Source: Ganoderma boninense (taxonomy: Eukaryota > Basidiomycota > Agaricomycetes > Polyporales > Polyporaceae). Taken from it: DNA of 64,000 nucleotides. Both the position numbers and the translations under genes were made by a program. Shown piece after piece: positions 11,530 through 22,381 of the stretch (position 1 is its first letter; every line of letters starts with the position of its first letter). The notes under the pieces are model-generated. The model was not told the DNA's origin. It worked only from the letters and a program-made list of their open reading frames with translations, and made no database searches. Location: the NCBI GenBank assembly GCA_002900995.3, contig CM035311.1:1240001-1304000 (forward strand), written 5' to 3'.

Positions 11530-14283
11530 TTATCCTCCACTACTCATCTCCAGAAGCGCCTCGATGCTCTTCCCCAAATCGCCCTCGTTCGCCTCCAGCA
11601 CCCACTCCACGACCTCCACGTCCGTCCCGGGGAAGATCTGCCGCAGCGTCTCCTTCGCCGCGACCGCCGCCTTCTCGTGCGCCCTGTCGATCTCGTCCTG
11701 CAGCCCCGCCAGATCCAGATTCGGCGTCGGGGTCCGCGATATATGGCCGTGCCCCGGCGGGGCGCCCAAGCCCTGCAGCGCCTGCACGCGCTGTGGCTGC
11801 AGCATCCCCTGCGCCTGCGCCTGCGACTGCGAGGGCCCGATGGCGAGCGCCTGGTTCGTGTACGGCCCCGGCCCGAGGCTCTGCGCACGGTAGCGCGTCG
11901 GGGTCTCCTCGTACTGCGCCTGCGCCTGCGGGGCGTACGGGAACTGCGCGGACGACGCGGAGTGGATCGACGGCGAAGGCGAGCCGCGCCGTATGCGTGG
12001 CTTGTACGGGGTCTGTATTGGCGGCTGGTGCTCTCCAGGGCCGCCGGGGGTCTGCGGGCCGCCGTATGCCGGGTGTCCGTGCCCGTCCTGGTCGTACTGC
12101 TGTTGCTGTTCGCGGCCGAGCTCGAGCGGCGCGAAGGGACCGGGAAGGTACGAGAGTGTGTCCTCGGCACCGTCGAGGACCTCGTTGAATATTCGGCTGA
12201 TGGCGTTAAGCGGCTTGGATATCGTGTCTCCTGTCTTCTGTAGGAAGCGGCGCGCGTCCTCACCGAGCGACTGCCCGGGAGTGGGCAGCGACAAGGGTTG
12301 GGCAGACTCTTCCCCTGCATGCGAGCTGGGTACGCTAGACAGAAGGGGTGGAGTACCGCTATCGAAGCTCGGGCTTGGAGTGATACCACGTTCTGGTGTT
12401 TGAGAACCAGTACTAGGAAGGGATTGGATCGCCTCCTCGACGTTCCTATCCGGACGATCAGAAGCGGCGGAAAGAAAAAGGGAAGTAACGCACTTCTCGA
12501 ACTCGTCGTGCGTGATGTTGGATAGTGATGAATGATCCATGGTCTCAATAAACGACACGGCACCCATCTAGAGACCATGCCATGAGAATGGCAAACGACA
12601 GGCTTGTACTGGATTGCGCACCAAGCTAGAGAGATAGTACCCGGCTTCGCTCTGAAGCTTGGTAGGGTTTCTAAAGCGGTTGATGAACCTGGCGGTCGAC
12701 CATGTCAAACATCGTAAAGCGAGACCACGAGAGGGGTGAATTGATTTACTCGACGTTGGAAAGCAGATGTGCGGGGTTTCCCTTAATAACCACGTAGATC
12801 AAGATAGGAATGAAGGTGTCCGCGCTTTCGTCCTTGTGTAGATGTCGAATCAGCCCTGCCGGACATACTTCAGTTTAGTTCCGGAACCTAGGGCAAGGCG
12901 AGGCGGACCGAAGATGACCTTGCAACAGTTCAATATACAGATGAGCTTGTCGCGTGGCGCCTTGTAGTGATTGATCTTCAGTAGCTCTGTCGAATCATGG
13001 TGTTCGAGTCACGGTGTCAAACCGCTATCTGCATCCATTTGAGAGCGTGGCACGGACCTTGCTGAGCGAACATCAAGAATCCTTCGCTACCCTCCCCCTC
13101 CGGAACGTCTAGATGTTTAGCCTCTATCCAGCCGAATAGTGCGATACGTTGCTCCAAAACCCGATCTCGTTCGAGGTCATCGGTTGTGACCGGCCGTGGC
13201 GGGACGACGCGGATAACCTGCGGGGTGAATGTACTAGACGGACGTCAAAGAAAATTCCCCACAACTACCTCACCCACTTACAAGTCGTAGAGTCTGTTCA
13301 TGACCAACTTCTCCATACCCTCCATTGCGTTGTCAAACTCCACGTCCGACGCACTCTTCCAGACCTCGCATTCTCGCATTCGTAGCGAGATGAACTTGGA
13401 TCACGCCTCTGTCACAGACGGCATCGAACTACGTGCGCATACACTCACGTTCAGGAAGTCGTTGATGAGCTTGACCTGGTCATTGACCGTAAACGTGCGC
13501 TTTGCAAAGTTGCTCAGGAAGCTAAATGCCATGAGTACCTAAAGCCGATACCAATTCATACGGACGTACGACCTGAGGTACTTCGCGACAGGCTCGGCAC
13601 CCTTCATCTTCATCTGGTCGAGGAACTTCTGGAAGTCGAATTGCGGTGGCTCCTGCTCCTTGTCCTTGCCCGAAGGTGTATTGCGCCCGCTTCCGCTCGC
13701 AACTGGACCGTTTCCTACATTCGCGGCATCCTCCACGACCCGTGCATCTGGGGTAGACTGCTGCTGCGCGAAGGACGATAGCGTGGCGGGCGATGGTACC
13801 GCAGCAGCCGAGTCCAGCGAACGTGGCCGCTGATTACGGGTCAAGGGGAGGGCAAACGTCCGGGCAAGCGCAGCAAGTGCCGGGAAGGCAGGCAAGGGAG
13901 AGGATGGACGATTCGGGGGTGGAAGGGGTGGGCGGCGCGGGACTTACTGGCTCCTTCGTGGGGACCGGAGGTGGGGGCGGGTGTCCCTCGGAGTTGGCCC
14001 ATGCCTGCTGAGCAGCCTTCTCTTCTGCGCTTGCCAAAGGATCGAACTCGCGCAACACTTCCTGCTTCACGGGTGGTCTCTCTGCGCTCTCGGGTACGGA
14101 AGAGGCTGCAAGGCCTTGCGCTGTTTCGGCATCCAGTAGCGATAGGTCTGGATCGCGATGCTCATTCACAGCTGGCGTTGTCGGGGGTATTTCTTGCCAT
14201 GGATTAGGTTCCGGTTCTGTAGTAGGAGAGCTGTGGATGTGGACGTTGTTGAGGGCATTAGTGAGGCCCTCTTCTGTCGCCAT
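11530..14283 (-). CDS. VPS9: Vps9-type guanine nucleotide exchange factor with CUE domain
   Basis: Rab5-family (Vps21) GEF of the endosomal/vacuolar sorting pathway. Nine exons: 14283-13948, 13829-13570, 13521-13449, 13394-13282, 13233-13058, 12986-12909, 12855-12750, 12688-12622, 12567-11530. They sum to 2247 nt (748 aa), all GT-AG and in phase. Spliced order: acidic/Pro-rich N-terminus, helical [39 protein letters not shown], then the VPS9 catalytic core with [36 protein letters not shown] and [21 protein letters not shown] Gln/Ala/Pro-rich linker (QAQAQ repeats) leads to a C-terminal ubiquitin-binding CUE domain ([20 protein letters not shown]). Yeast Vps9 has the same VPS9-then-CUE order. 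The start at 14283 is conservative; an upstream exon from ATG 14549, spliced in phase into EEPPRPQGARPLDKF, is possible. The last exon alone is a long Pro/Gln-rich frame and is easily mistaken for a separate gene. Confidence 0.93.
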
Positions 14284-14759
14284 CGGGGCGGTGAATTTGT
14301 CAAGTGGTCGCGCGCCCTGCGGTCTGGGAGGCTCTTCTGCGAGCGAAACGGTATTAGAATGAGGACGAGAGGCGTTTAATATGTTGAGATGGGTCAGAAG
14401 TTCAGATGGCCAGAGAGGGTGAGGGGACAAGTTCGGGAATCAGCAAAGCCACCTGAGAGAACGGCAGGAGAACAGTCTGATCTCAGTTGCTGACCGCGTC
14501 CGGCGCTTGCTGATTCCCCCTCTTTTGCTCTTCCTGCGACTCCCGCCATCCCTCCTACGTAGACCCAACGCGTACGCCTGAGCCGTCCTACGTCTATCCC
14601 AAAGTCGGCGTCCGAGGAGATCTGTCCCTTTTCTGGCATATAAGTGAAGGTCAGCAGCCTACTTGAAGAACATCGGATCCCGTCTGAACGCTTGTCTAAT
14701 ATCAATCTCGTTAACTTTCGCCAGGAAGAGCCTGTTGGCTGTAAGGCGCTCTCGAACCC
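14284..14759. promoter_or_regulatory. divergent intergenic region, VPS9 / BTB
   Basis: About 476 bases separate the conservative VPS9 start (minus) from the BTB start at 14760 (plus). It may hold a first VPS9 exon (ATG at 14549) and must contain both promoters. No specific binding site is evident. Confidence 0.4.
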
Positions 14760-16427
14760 ATGACTTCTCCTCTGAAACACCCATTTAACGACCCATCGGC
14801 GGACGTTATTCTCGCCTCATCCGATAACGTCCCCTTCAAGCTCCACAAGGTCATCCTGTCGCTTGGGTCGGAGTTCTTCAAAGCCATGTTTTCTCTCTCT
14901 CAACCGAAGCCCCTTGCATCGGGCGACCCACAGATAAACGATCCCATAGCTGACGCGGAGATAGACGGGCTACCCGTCATCCATGTGTCTGAGCCCAGCG
15001 AAGTCCTGAGCAAGCTCTTCCGTCTCTGCTATCCCATGGATAATCCACATCTAACGACAATCGACGAGGTCGCCGCCATATTGACGGCAGCCCTCAAGTA
15101 CGAACTCCGGAAACCGATCCAGATGGCATCGCGCAGGTTGCGCAAGCTGATGCCTACAGCATCCCTCCGTGTGTACGCAATCGCCTGCAGCCTCGACCTC
15201 GAGGACGAGGCGCGAGCCGCCGCGGTGGTCATCCGCGAGAAGAAACTCCAGAACGAGTATGCTGCGGAACTGGAGGACATTTCGATTGGCGCGTACCATC
15301 GTCTACTCTACTACTGCGAGACAGGCATCGATCCAGGCGGTCTCTTTTTTACCCGCCGCCCGACTCAAAGGTTGAAAGGTAACATGAACAAGTCCATAAA
15401 ACTGCAACCCAGTTCCGTCAGCTACGCATCAGGCTCCATTACTCTTCCAGAGTCCTCATCCTCCCCTCCTATGGCGCCCGTTCAGGCTCCACCTCCGCAT
15501 CCCACCATTGCAAAATATCCTTTCAACCTCGCCGATCCTGAGTTGGTCATCACGACGTCCGATGGCGTCGCATTCAGGCTTTCTCAGAGCTTCGTCAGAC
15601 TAGCATCTCCGGTCCTTTTCGACATGGCTCGCGATGTTCTGACTCCGTCCACGATACAGATCCCCGAATCTAGCAAAGTCCTTGACATCGTTCTCCGCAT
15701 ATACAGTCCAGCAGAGAACCCCTCGGTTACTGACCTTGCTGATCTCCACTTCGCCCTCATCGCAGCTACGAAGTACAAAATGAAGAAGGCCCTTCATTTT
15801 TTGCAAGAATCTCTGGCCAGGCATGCGGACGTGCTCTCGACGAACCATTTCTTCCTCTACACGATCGCCTGTTGGCATGATATGCGGGCGCTCGCCGTCA
15901 CAGCTGCGAAGCGCACCCTTCGCATGGAGCTTACGAAGACCCTTCGTCCAAAGATCGAGGCAGTTGATATCTCGGCGGGGTACTTGTATCGTCTACTGGA
16001 ATACCACAAGCGCTGCCGCGAGGCCATTTCGACAGCCTTTGCCGACGACAGCTGGATAGAGCAGGGATGGCGTTCCCGACTCACTTTTTGTCGCCGGACC
16101 CCCTACTCGAGTACGATCAAATTACCTTGTTGGTATTCGACGTACATGCAAGCCGTCCGGCAGCAAACCTGGCCGGGCCCTGATTCAGTGGTGACGGAGA
16201 ATGTTCTCACTGCTGCGCTCCCATCTTCGTCATCGTGCAACTGTAGCCATTGCTATGTCGGCCGTGGAGTCCTTATGCTCTTCAAGTTCAGTGAGTACGT
16301 AGCGGCGACTATAACAAGGCTTGAAGACGAGGTGCGAACAACGTGGACGCTCTGTAGCTGGCTTACAAACTATTTTTCCGATCAGGTCACCTTAAATTGG
16401 CCAGCTATCCCCTCCCCCGAGGCATAA
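14760..16427 (+). CDS. double BTB/POZ protein with a stopless 54-nt last intron
   Basis: The first BTB opens at SADVILASSDNVPFKLHKVI and continues through EFFKAMFSLSQP; the second runs from LADPELVITTSDGVAFRLSQ through LALIAATKYKMKKAL-type helices to ISAGYLYRLLEYHKRCREA. Then come CWYSTYMQ, the Cys cluster CNCSHC, and LMLFKFSEYVAATITRLEDE. By comparison with its paralogs, 16332-16385 is an intron (GTGCGA...CAG) and the last exon 16386-16427 encodes VTLNWPAIPSPEA. That gives 537 aa. The intron is exactly 18 codons without a stop, so an unspliced message still reads through (555 aa). The ATG at 14760 sits directly before the BTB, as in the sister genes. Confidence 0.88.
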   Translation: MTSPLKHPFNDPSADVILASSDNVPFKLHKVILSLGSEFFKAMFSLSQPKPLASGDPQINDPIADAEIDGLPVIHVSEPSEVLSKLFRLCYPMDNPHLTTIDEVAAILTAALKYELRKPIQMASRRLRKLMPTASLRVYAIACSLDLEDEARAAAVVIREKKLQNEYAAELEDISIGAYHRLLYYCETGIDPGGLFFTRRPTQRLKGNMNKSIKLQPSSVSYASGSITLPESSSSPPMAPVQAPPPHPTIAKYPFNLADPELVITTSDGVAFRLSQSFVRLASPVLFDMARDVLTPSTIQIPESSKVLDIVLRIYSPAENPSVTDLADLHFALIAATKYKMKKALHFLQESLARHADVLSTNHFFLYTIACWHDMRALAVTAAKRTLRMELTKTLRPKIEAVDISAGYLYRLLEYHKRCREAISTAFADDSWIEQGWRSRLTFCRRTPYSSTIKLPCWYSTYMQAVRQQTWPGPDSVVTENVLTAALPSSSSCNCSHCYVGRGVLMLFKFSEYVAATITRLEDEVRTTWTLCSWLTNYFSDQVTLNWPAIPSPEA

Positions 16428-17060
16428 ATAGATCCTGGGTATAAACCCAGTACAATGCAGAGACCGGGATAGGTTGGTCCATATTTCGCTGTAAGGCTTG
16501 CGTTTATTAAATATTGTGTATAATAGGCTCCACAATGAAGAAGAGACCGGTCCCGTCGAACTCCCGCGGTGCTCAACCCCATATTGATAGACACCCGCCA
16601 TGTTTGAAGCACTGGTTATTGTTATGGTTATGTGTTTTGTTCACTATTGAGAGGGGCTGCTCCGTTGAGTGCTCTTGGATGGATTACTTGGACTGTTGTG
16701 CCCAAAATCGCGTGTTGGTTCGCTTATTTGTTCTGTTGTTGATTCTGCGTCCACAAATTAAAATTAGATAACGTGAGAGTGCCTCTTGCGGTTCCGCTGA
16801 AAGCCATTGGAAGAGCCCTCGGCTTGCCCTTCCAGCATTCAGCTGGAATTCAACGTTCAACATCAAATCTCCGGCGCTTCAGCGCTCGAGCTGTGCGGTG
16901 GCGGTGAAAACAAGGTACTTATTTGGCATTCTTAGTCAGCAGGCGGAGGGGTGTGGCAGGAAGCGCAAGCGGCAGCGCAACGCCTCTCCGACCTCTTCAC
17001 TCACGCTCACCACCGAGTGGCACTGGCACCCGACCGCGACATACACAACAGTTTGAACAA
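16428..17060. other. intergenic between tandem BTB genes
   Basis: About 633 bases, AT-richer than the genes. It contains the 3' region of the gene at 14760 and the promoter of the next copy. An open frame continues upstream of 17061 to 16923 but starts with TTG and is not conserved. Confidence 0.45.
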
Positions 17061-18974
17061 ATGGCAGCCCCTCCTTCACACCCATTCACCTACTCCAACG
17101 CAGACATCGTGCTTCGCTCTTCAGATAATGTTTCCTACAAGCTGCACAAGCTCGTCCTTTCTCTTGCCTCTGACTTCTTCAGCGATATGTTCGAGCTCCC
17201 ACAGCCCCCACAGCCCACAGAGTTGAATCCTCAGACACAGCCGACCGACGATCCAGAGGCTGATGGTTTGCCTGTAATCCCTGTTTCAGAGCCCAGCTCT
17301 GTCCTCACCTCGCTGTTCCTGCTCTGTTATCCTCTCGAGTCGCCGGATCCCGACCTTACATCGATCACCCAAGTGCGCGCCGTCCTCGAAGCCGCAATCA
17401 AGTACGATGTGCGCAAGGCGGTGAAGATCACAAAAGCCAGGCTCCGCGAGCTCACGCCGTCCGCCCCGCTCCGAGTCTACGCGATCGCGTGCAGACTCGG
17501 GTTCGAGGACGATGCCCGCGACGCGGCGAAGGAGGTTCATGCGCAGAAGGCCCAAGACGGGTATGTGGAGGAACTTGAGGAGATCCCGTTCGGCGCGTAC
17601 CACCGCCTGCTCTACTATTGTGCAATTGGAGGAGGCTCGGCGCCCGGACGCCAGTTTACTTTCTGCCACCCCGACAAGGCGGGAGTGGCCAGTGGCCCGG
17701 AAGCAACTATCCACGGCCGCAAGATAAAAAAGATACCCCACCGCGGCCCCGGGGTTGTACCGATATTCCCCACACCACCTTCTTCCAAGAGCCCGCCTTC
17801 TGCACCCGCAGCAGAATCGTCTACTTCTAAACCACCGGTGAATGGACCCTCTGATCCCCAACCTCCCGAGACTTCGACTGCAGACGATAGTGATGTCTTG
17901 TTCATAACTTCTGATGGCCGCCAGCTGCGAAGTGCAGGAGATGCAATGTTGCGAGCGTCCTCAGACCTGCGTTCTCTAGCTAACGGCCCTTCAAGCCCTA
18001 CTGAAGGCATTCGTGTCCCAGAGTCATTCACGGCAATGAACGTCCTCGTTCGCATCTATGACCCGCTGGAGCACGTCGAAAACCTCAACCTACTGGAGAT
18101 ACACAGTGCGTTGGTCGCGGCGGAGAAGTACCAGATGCAGAAGGCCATTTCCCTTCTACAAGCGTCCCTCAAGTCACATCAAGCAGGCTTGCCGGCAACT
18201 GGCATCACTGCTTCAGGAGAGTCCCTTAATTTACGCGATCGCATGTCGCTTCGGGATGCGCGATCTGGCCCTGCTCGCCGCGAGAGCCACCCTACGCTCC
18301 AACCTCACACACACCCTCTTTCCTGCTGTCGACGAGGTCGACATCTCCGCCGGCTATCTCCAACGCCTCCTCGACTACCACCGCCGGTGCCGCGCAGCCA
18401 TTGCGCCCATTTTCGAGACGCGGACCTGGCTCCAGGGCATCTGGCGCCAGCGCGTGCAGAACGCCCTGTGCCATGCTCAGAAGGCACCTACTGTGACCCC
18501 GGTCTTCGGGTTCAACGGCCAGCTAACGCAGTTCCCTGCCCTGAAGTGGGCGTGTTGGTACGAACCGTACATGAAGGCCGCGGCCGACTCTGCCCAGTGG
18601 CCCAGCAGCGCGTCAGTCACCAGGGAAGACGTCTTGCACGCGGGCTTGGGCGTGCACCCGGCCTATCCGCATGCGACCGTCCCCCTACCGCCGAGCCAGG
18701 CTCAGTCCAAGGCTCCCGCAGGCCCGTGTGTCCACTGCACTCAGGGCAAGGGAGCCGTGCAGCTCTTTCAGTTCAGCCAGCATGTGGCGAGTACGATTAC
18801 TAACTTGGAAAGAGAGGTGTGTGTCTATGACTATCGCTAGTTGCGTATCCATCTCAGCGTCAGGTCGCGTGTTAACAATGCTCCCCTACTATTCAGGTCA
18901 ACCTGTTTTGGCCGGTCGCCAATGTGGTTTTGGAGCAAACGGCGGCACCAGCGTCAACTGCGTCGTCAACTTGA
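17061..18974 (+). pseudogene. double BTB/POZ gene with a one-base frameshift
   Basis: Close paralog of the gene at 19914: both start MAAPP.HPFTYSNADI and share the same BTB-BTB-CWYEPYMKAA-C-x2-C plan (PCVHCTQGKGAVQLFQFSQH). The frame is homologous up to TASGES near 18225, then the homologous reading (YAIACRFGMRDLALLAARAT) continues in the +1 frame. This is explained by one extra base in CCCTTAATTT at about 18224-18233. No GT-AG intron with the right phase can explain it. Downstream the second frame is intact to a GTGTGT donor at 18817, an 80-nt intron and a last exon 18897-18974 (VNLFWPVANV...). The coding sum is 1834 nt, one more than a multiple of three. It could be a real lesion or a base error; otherwise the copy looks undecayed. 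Confidence 0.75.
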
Positions 18975-19913
18975 AGTACAGCACTTTGTGTACAAGACGG
19001 GAAGAGAACACAAACCCAGTTATCGCATCCCCGGATTCATTGTCTAATATCATTGTCTAATATATGTCAGGGAGGATAGGAGCCTTGTATGAGGGAGGAT
19101 CAAGAGTCTATACCACTGAATCATGAGACCTACGGCGTACTATGGCGTTGACCGTGTGCGCATTACAACTAGCAACATACTGCGAGTATGGGGTACCGTC
19201 ATATGTTCCAATGCCTAAATATTTTGCATGCCAAAAGTTCCACCGGCGTGCTAGGAGAATGACCAGCGCAGGGCTCGGTGTCACGGTACACACGACAGGC
19301 ATCGGGGAATTTGGTACCCTGCAAAAGGCGAGACAAAGTGGGGAGACACACTCACCTTTGGACGGGGTTTGTCGCGGTTGTAGGTAGACGTCTAATGACA
19401 CCTTTGTCCAGCCTTTGTTCAAGTTTTGTCGGCTCTTTGGCTGTACGGAAAATGAGACCTTTTGCATGTCGCTCAAATATTGACAAAACTGGGGAAAAGT
19501 CTGTCGAAAGTCATACTTCCTGCTGAGATCAGGGACGAAGGTATACTTTTACCGAGGTTTTTCCACGCGGCAAAGTGGACGCGGCCTGGGTCTCATTTGT
19601 CGTCGTGCAAAATGGGCAGCAAAACTGAACAAAAGGTAACATGAGGCGCTTGGGAAAATTCGTTCCAAAGGTGAGTGTGTCCCCCGACTTTGTCTCGCCT
19701 TTTGCAGGGTGCCAAATTCCTGGATGCCTGTCGTGACAGTAGGAGGTTTGCCTCCAACTTACTACTTACGTAGCACCGAAGTCAACCGAATTTACCGAAA
19801 CTGCCGACTAGCGCTAGTCCGATGTCAGCTAATTACTTAGCGAAATTTAGCTTTCACCACGCACGATCACCGCCTGGTATCCCTCAGGCGCATCCGCTGC
19901 CAGGACGAGACAA
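18975..19913. other. intergenic between the two closest BTB paralogs, holding a foldback repeat
   Basis: No gene seen. The foldback element annotated at 19291-19735 fills almost half of it. The remaining 178 bases before 19914 are the likely promoter of the downstream BTB gene. Confidence 0.5.
19291..19735. repeat. 445-bp foldback (MITE-like) element with 72-bp inverted ends
   Basis: The arm 19291-19362 is the reverse complement of 19664-19735 at 67 of 72 positions by my count (mismatches at arm positions 14, 15, 25, 50 and 54). Both ends stop sharply: the bases just outside do not match. Inside, weaker inverted matches continue (CCTTTGTTCAAGTTTTG near 19412 against 19621-19635; TTTTGCATGTCG near 19460 against 19600-19612), so the whole unit is an imperfect long palindrome. 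ACA flanks both sides and could be a 3-bp target duplication. It has no coding capacity. It looks like a non-autonomous DNA element, but I cannot assign a superfamily. Confidence 0.8.
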
Positions 19914-21868
19914 ATGGCGGCTCCCCCTCCACATCCATTCACTTACTCTAATGCGGACATCATATTCCGCTCTTCAGACAATGTCGTCTACAAGCTACAC
20001 AAGCTCGTGTTATCCCTTGCCTCCGACGTCTTCAGAGATATGTTTGACCTCAGCCCGCAGCCCCCCACTCTGCCGCCGGACTTAGGCTCAATGTCTCCAC
20101 CCTCCGCGGATCAGAATATAGACGGCCTGCATATCATCTCTTTTTCAGAGCCTGGCCATGTCCTCACTCCCTTATTCCTACTCTCCTATCCTCACGAGGA
20201 ACCCAGTCTTGCGTCGATCGACCAGGTGCGCGCCGTCCTAGAGGCCGCGATCAAGTACGGCCTGCGTAGGGCCGTGCAGATCGCAAGACGCAGGCTCCAT
20301 GATCTCATGCCGACCGCACCCTTGCGGGTGTATGCGATCGCATGCATGCTCGGATTCGAAGACAATGCCCGCGCCGCGGCGAAGGAGGTCCATCGCAAGA
20401 AGGTTCAAGAGGACTACGTAGCGGAGCTCGAGGAGATCTCCTTTGGTGCTTACCACCGTCTGCTTTACTATTGCTCCATGGGAGGCGATTCATCTCCACT
20501 GCTCGGAGAGCAGTGCTTCTCCTTTTGCCATGCGGTCGTGGCGGGAAGGAGCTCGAGCGGAGGCAAACGCCGGTCCGTGAAGGCCAAAAAGTTGAAGAAT
20601 AAACGCGCAGTCCGTGCATCCTCCCCCTGGTCCTCTTCCACAGACACGCCCTCTACGACCGTTGCAAGATCTCTCTTCATCACAGGGCCGCTTGTGAGGG
20701 AGCCTTCTGATCCTTCCGTACCTTCGGATGACCACACTTGTATGGCTGCGGATATTGACGATCACAGCGTCGTCCTCATAACCTCTGACGGTGCTCGGTT
20801 GCGAAGCCCTGGAAACGCCACCATGTTGAACATTTCCCCAGTCCTGCGTGCCCTAGGAGATCGGGGATCAAGCAGTTCAGATGTTATCCGCATTCCAGAA
20901 CCAGCCTCGACCATGGTCATCTTGACCCGCATCTATAACCCATTCGAGCACGCCGTCGAAGTCCCCAGCTTACTTGACACCCACAACGCGTTGGTCGCCG
21001 CCATGAAGTACCAGATGCAGAAGGCCATCGGCGTTCTGCGAGATTTCCTGAACTCCCGGAAATCCGCCATAACGCTTTCAGGGGAACGCCTTCTCCTGTA
21101 CGCCATTGCATGTCGCTTCGATCTCCGTGACCTCGCGGTTGCCATTGCTAGAGCCACGTTGCGGACCGACATCGCGAGCACCCTCTTTCCCGAGATCGAA
21201 AACGTCGACGTCTCGGCCGGGTACCTTCATCGCCTCCTTGACTATCGCCGTCGGTGCCGTGCAGCTATTACACGCATTTTCGAGAGGCGAGATTGGCTCC
21301 CACGTAGCTGGTTGCAGCGAGTGCAGAATGCCCCGTGCGCACAACTTACCATTCCGAATCCGATGCGTCGTGCTATGGCGACGCTTCCCCCCAGCCCGAC
21401 GACCACACCGTCCTCTGGGAAGCTGATTTGCTGGTACGAGCCGTACATGAAGGCTGCCGCTGCCTCCGCTTCTTGGCCTAGTAGCGCGTCAGTAACGAGA
21501 GACGACGTCCTACACGCAGGTTTGGGCGTGAACCCAGCCTATTCTGGCGTGCCTACGGCGGGAACCTCGGAGCCGCTCCAGACTTTCCGATGCTCCCTTT
21601 GCATGCATGGTAAAGGTGCTGTCGAACTCTTTCAGTTTAGTCAACACGTGGCGAGCACCATCACTACCTTGGAGAGAGAGGTGTGTTTCATTCCGCGAGA
21701 GCTCGAAGTCGTTTGAATTAATTTTGTGCTGTCTGACAATGTATCTTCGTTGTTTAGGTGAATCTGAATTGGCCAGCTGCTCCAACGCCGCAGCAAGCCG
21801 CCACAGTGACGGTGGCGATACGGAGCCTTGTAGCCAGGGCTGAGAGCCAGGCTGAGCCCCGTACTTGA
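19914..21868 (+). CDS. double BTB/POZ domain protein, 625 aa
   Basis: Intact reference copy of the family. BTB 1 starts at about residue 13 (NADIIFRSSDNVVYKLHKLV, then FRDMFDLS). BTB 2 starts near residue 283 (VVLITSDGARLRSPGNATM) and includes HNALVAAMKYQMQKAIGVL. Then come VSAGYLHRLLDYRRRCRAAI, ICWYEPYMKAAA, SVTRDDVLHAGLGVNPAY, the C-x2-C motif FRCSLCMHGKGAVELF, and the helix SQHVASTITTLERE. A GTGTGT donor at 21681 and a TTTAG acceptor remove 77 nt; the last exon 21758-21868 encodes VNLNWPAAPTPQ and a short tail. A linker rich in Lys/Ser lies between the BTB units (about residues 205-260). Same orientation as the gene at 17061, from which it is separated by the foldback element. Confidence 0.9.
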
Positions 21869-22174
21869 TGCGGAACCAATGGCTGTGGAGTAAGTACCAC
21901 CATATCTCGACGTCTTACGGGGAGTGCTCAATTTACTGTGAGGGATTGTTGAGTAGAGAATATAGGACCATACTAAACATGAGCAGCCGTAGCAGTGGAG
22001 TGGAATAGTACCCATGCAGAAGCGATTGTAGGTCAAGAAAGATGATATGATTTGCTGAATGACTGCCGAAGTTGGGGGTAGAGGATCACATTGCGGGTCG
22101 GTGTGGCCCTCTGTGGGTCAAGTTCAACGGTGCAATCGACGTTCACGATGAACACGGCAGCAAAAGGGTAAATA
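21869..22174. other. intergenic, BTB 3' region to tRNA-Arg
   Basis: About 306 bases with no gene seen. The minus-strand T run at 22162-22165 is the likely terminator of the tRNA-Arg at 22175-22253. Confidence 0.5.
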
Positions 22175-22253
22175 TGACCACCGCAGGGGTCGAACCTGCA
22201 ATCTCCTGATTACTGTATCGTAGTCAGACGCGTTGCCATTACGCCAGGCGGCC
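22175..22253 (-). tRNA. tRNA-Arg (anticodon ACG), second copy, 7-nt intron
   Basis: Reverse complement of the tRNA at 6027-6105 except within the intron, which is TACAGTA here and TTGGGTA there. The mature part is identical in every position I compared: acceptor GGCCGCC/GGTGGTC, D arm, TCTGA/TCAGG stem and T arm. Flanking DNA is unrelated. Both copies read CGU codons. Confidence 0.95.
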
Positions 22254-22381
22254 GATATCTTTGGTGAAAGTTAGTGCTCAATATTGTGCTGCGGATGGAA
22301 GCTAGGTGAGATGCCAGTACCAGGCACTGTGAAGCTTTACTGCGAACTACTCTGCGCCTCGGAGAGCTGGGACAAGGCTGG

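Noticed and set aside
11544..12578. 344-codon Arg/Ser-rich minus-strand frame
   Set aside because: It is a shadow of the VPS9 last exon in another frame; the CUE domain and the splice chain are in the other reading.
18190..18222. Intron explaining the frame change in the BTB gene at 17061
   Set aside because: I tried GT donors near 18150-18180 with the TTCAG at about 18215; none restores the conserved frame without a stop, so a one-base change is simpler.
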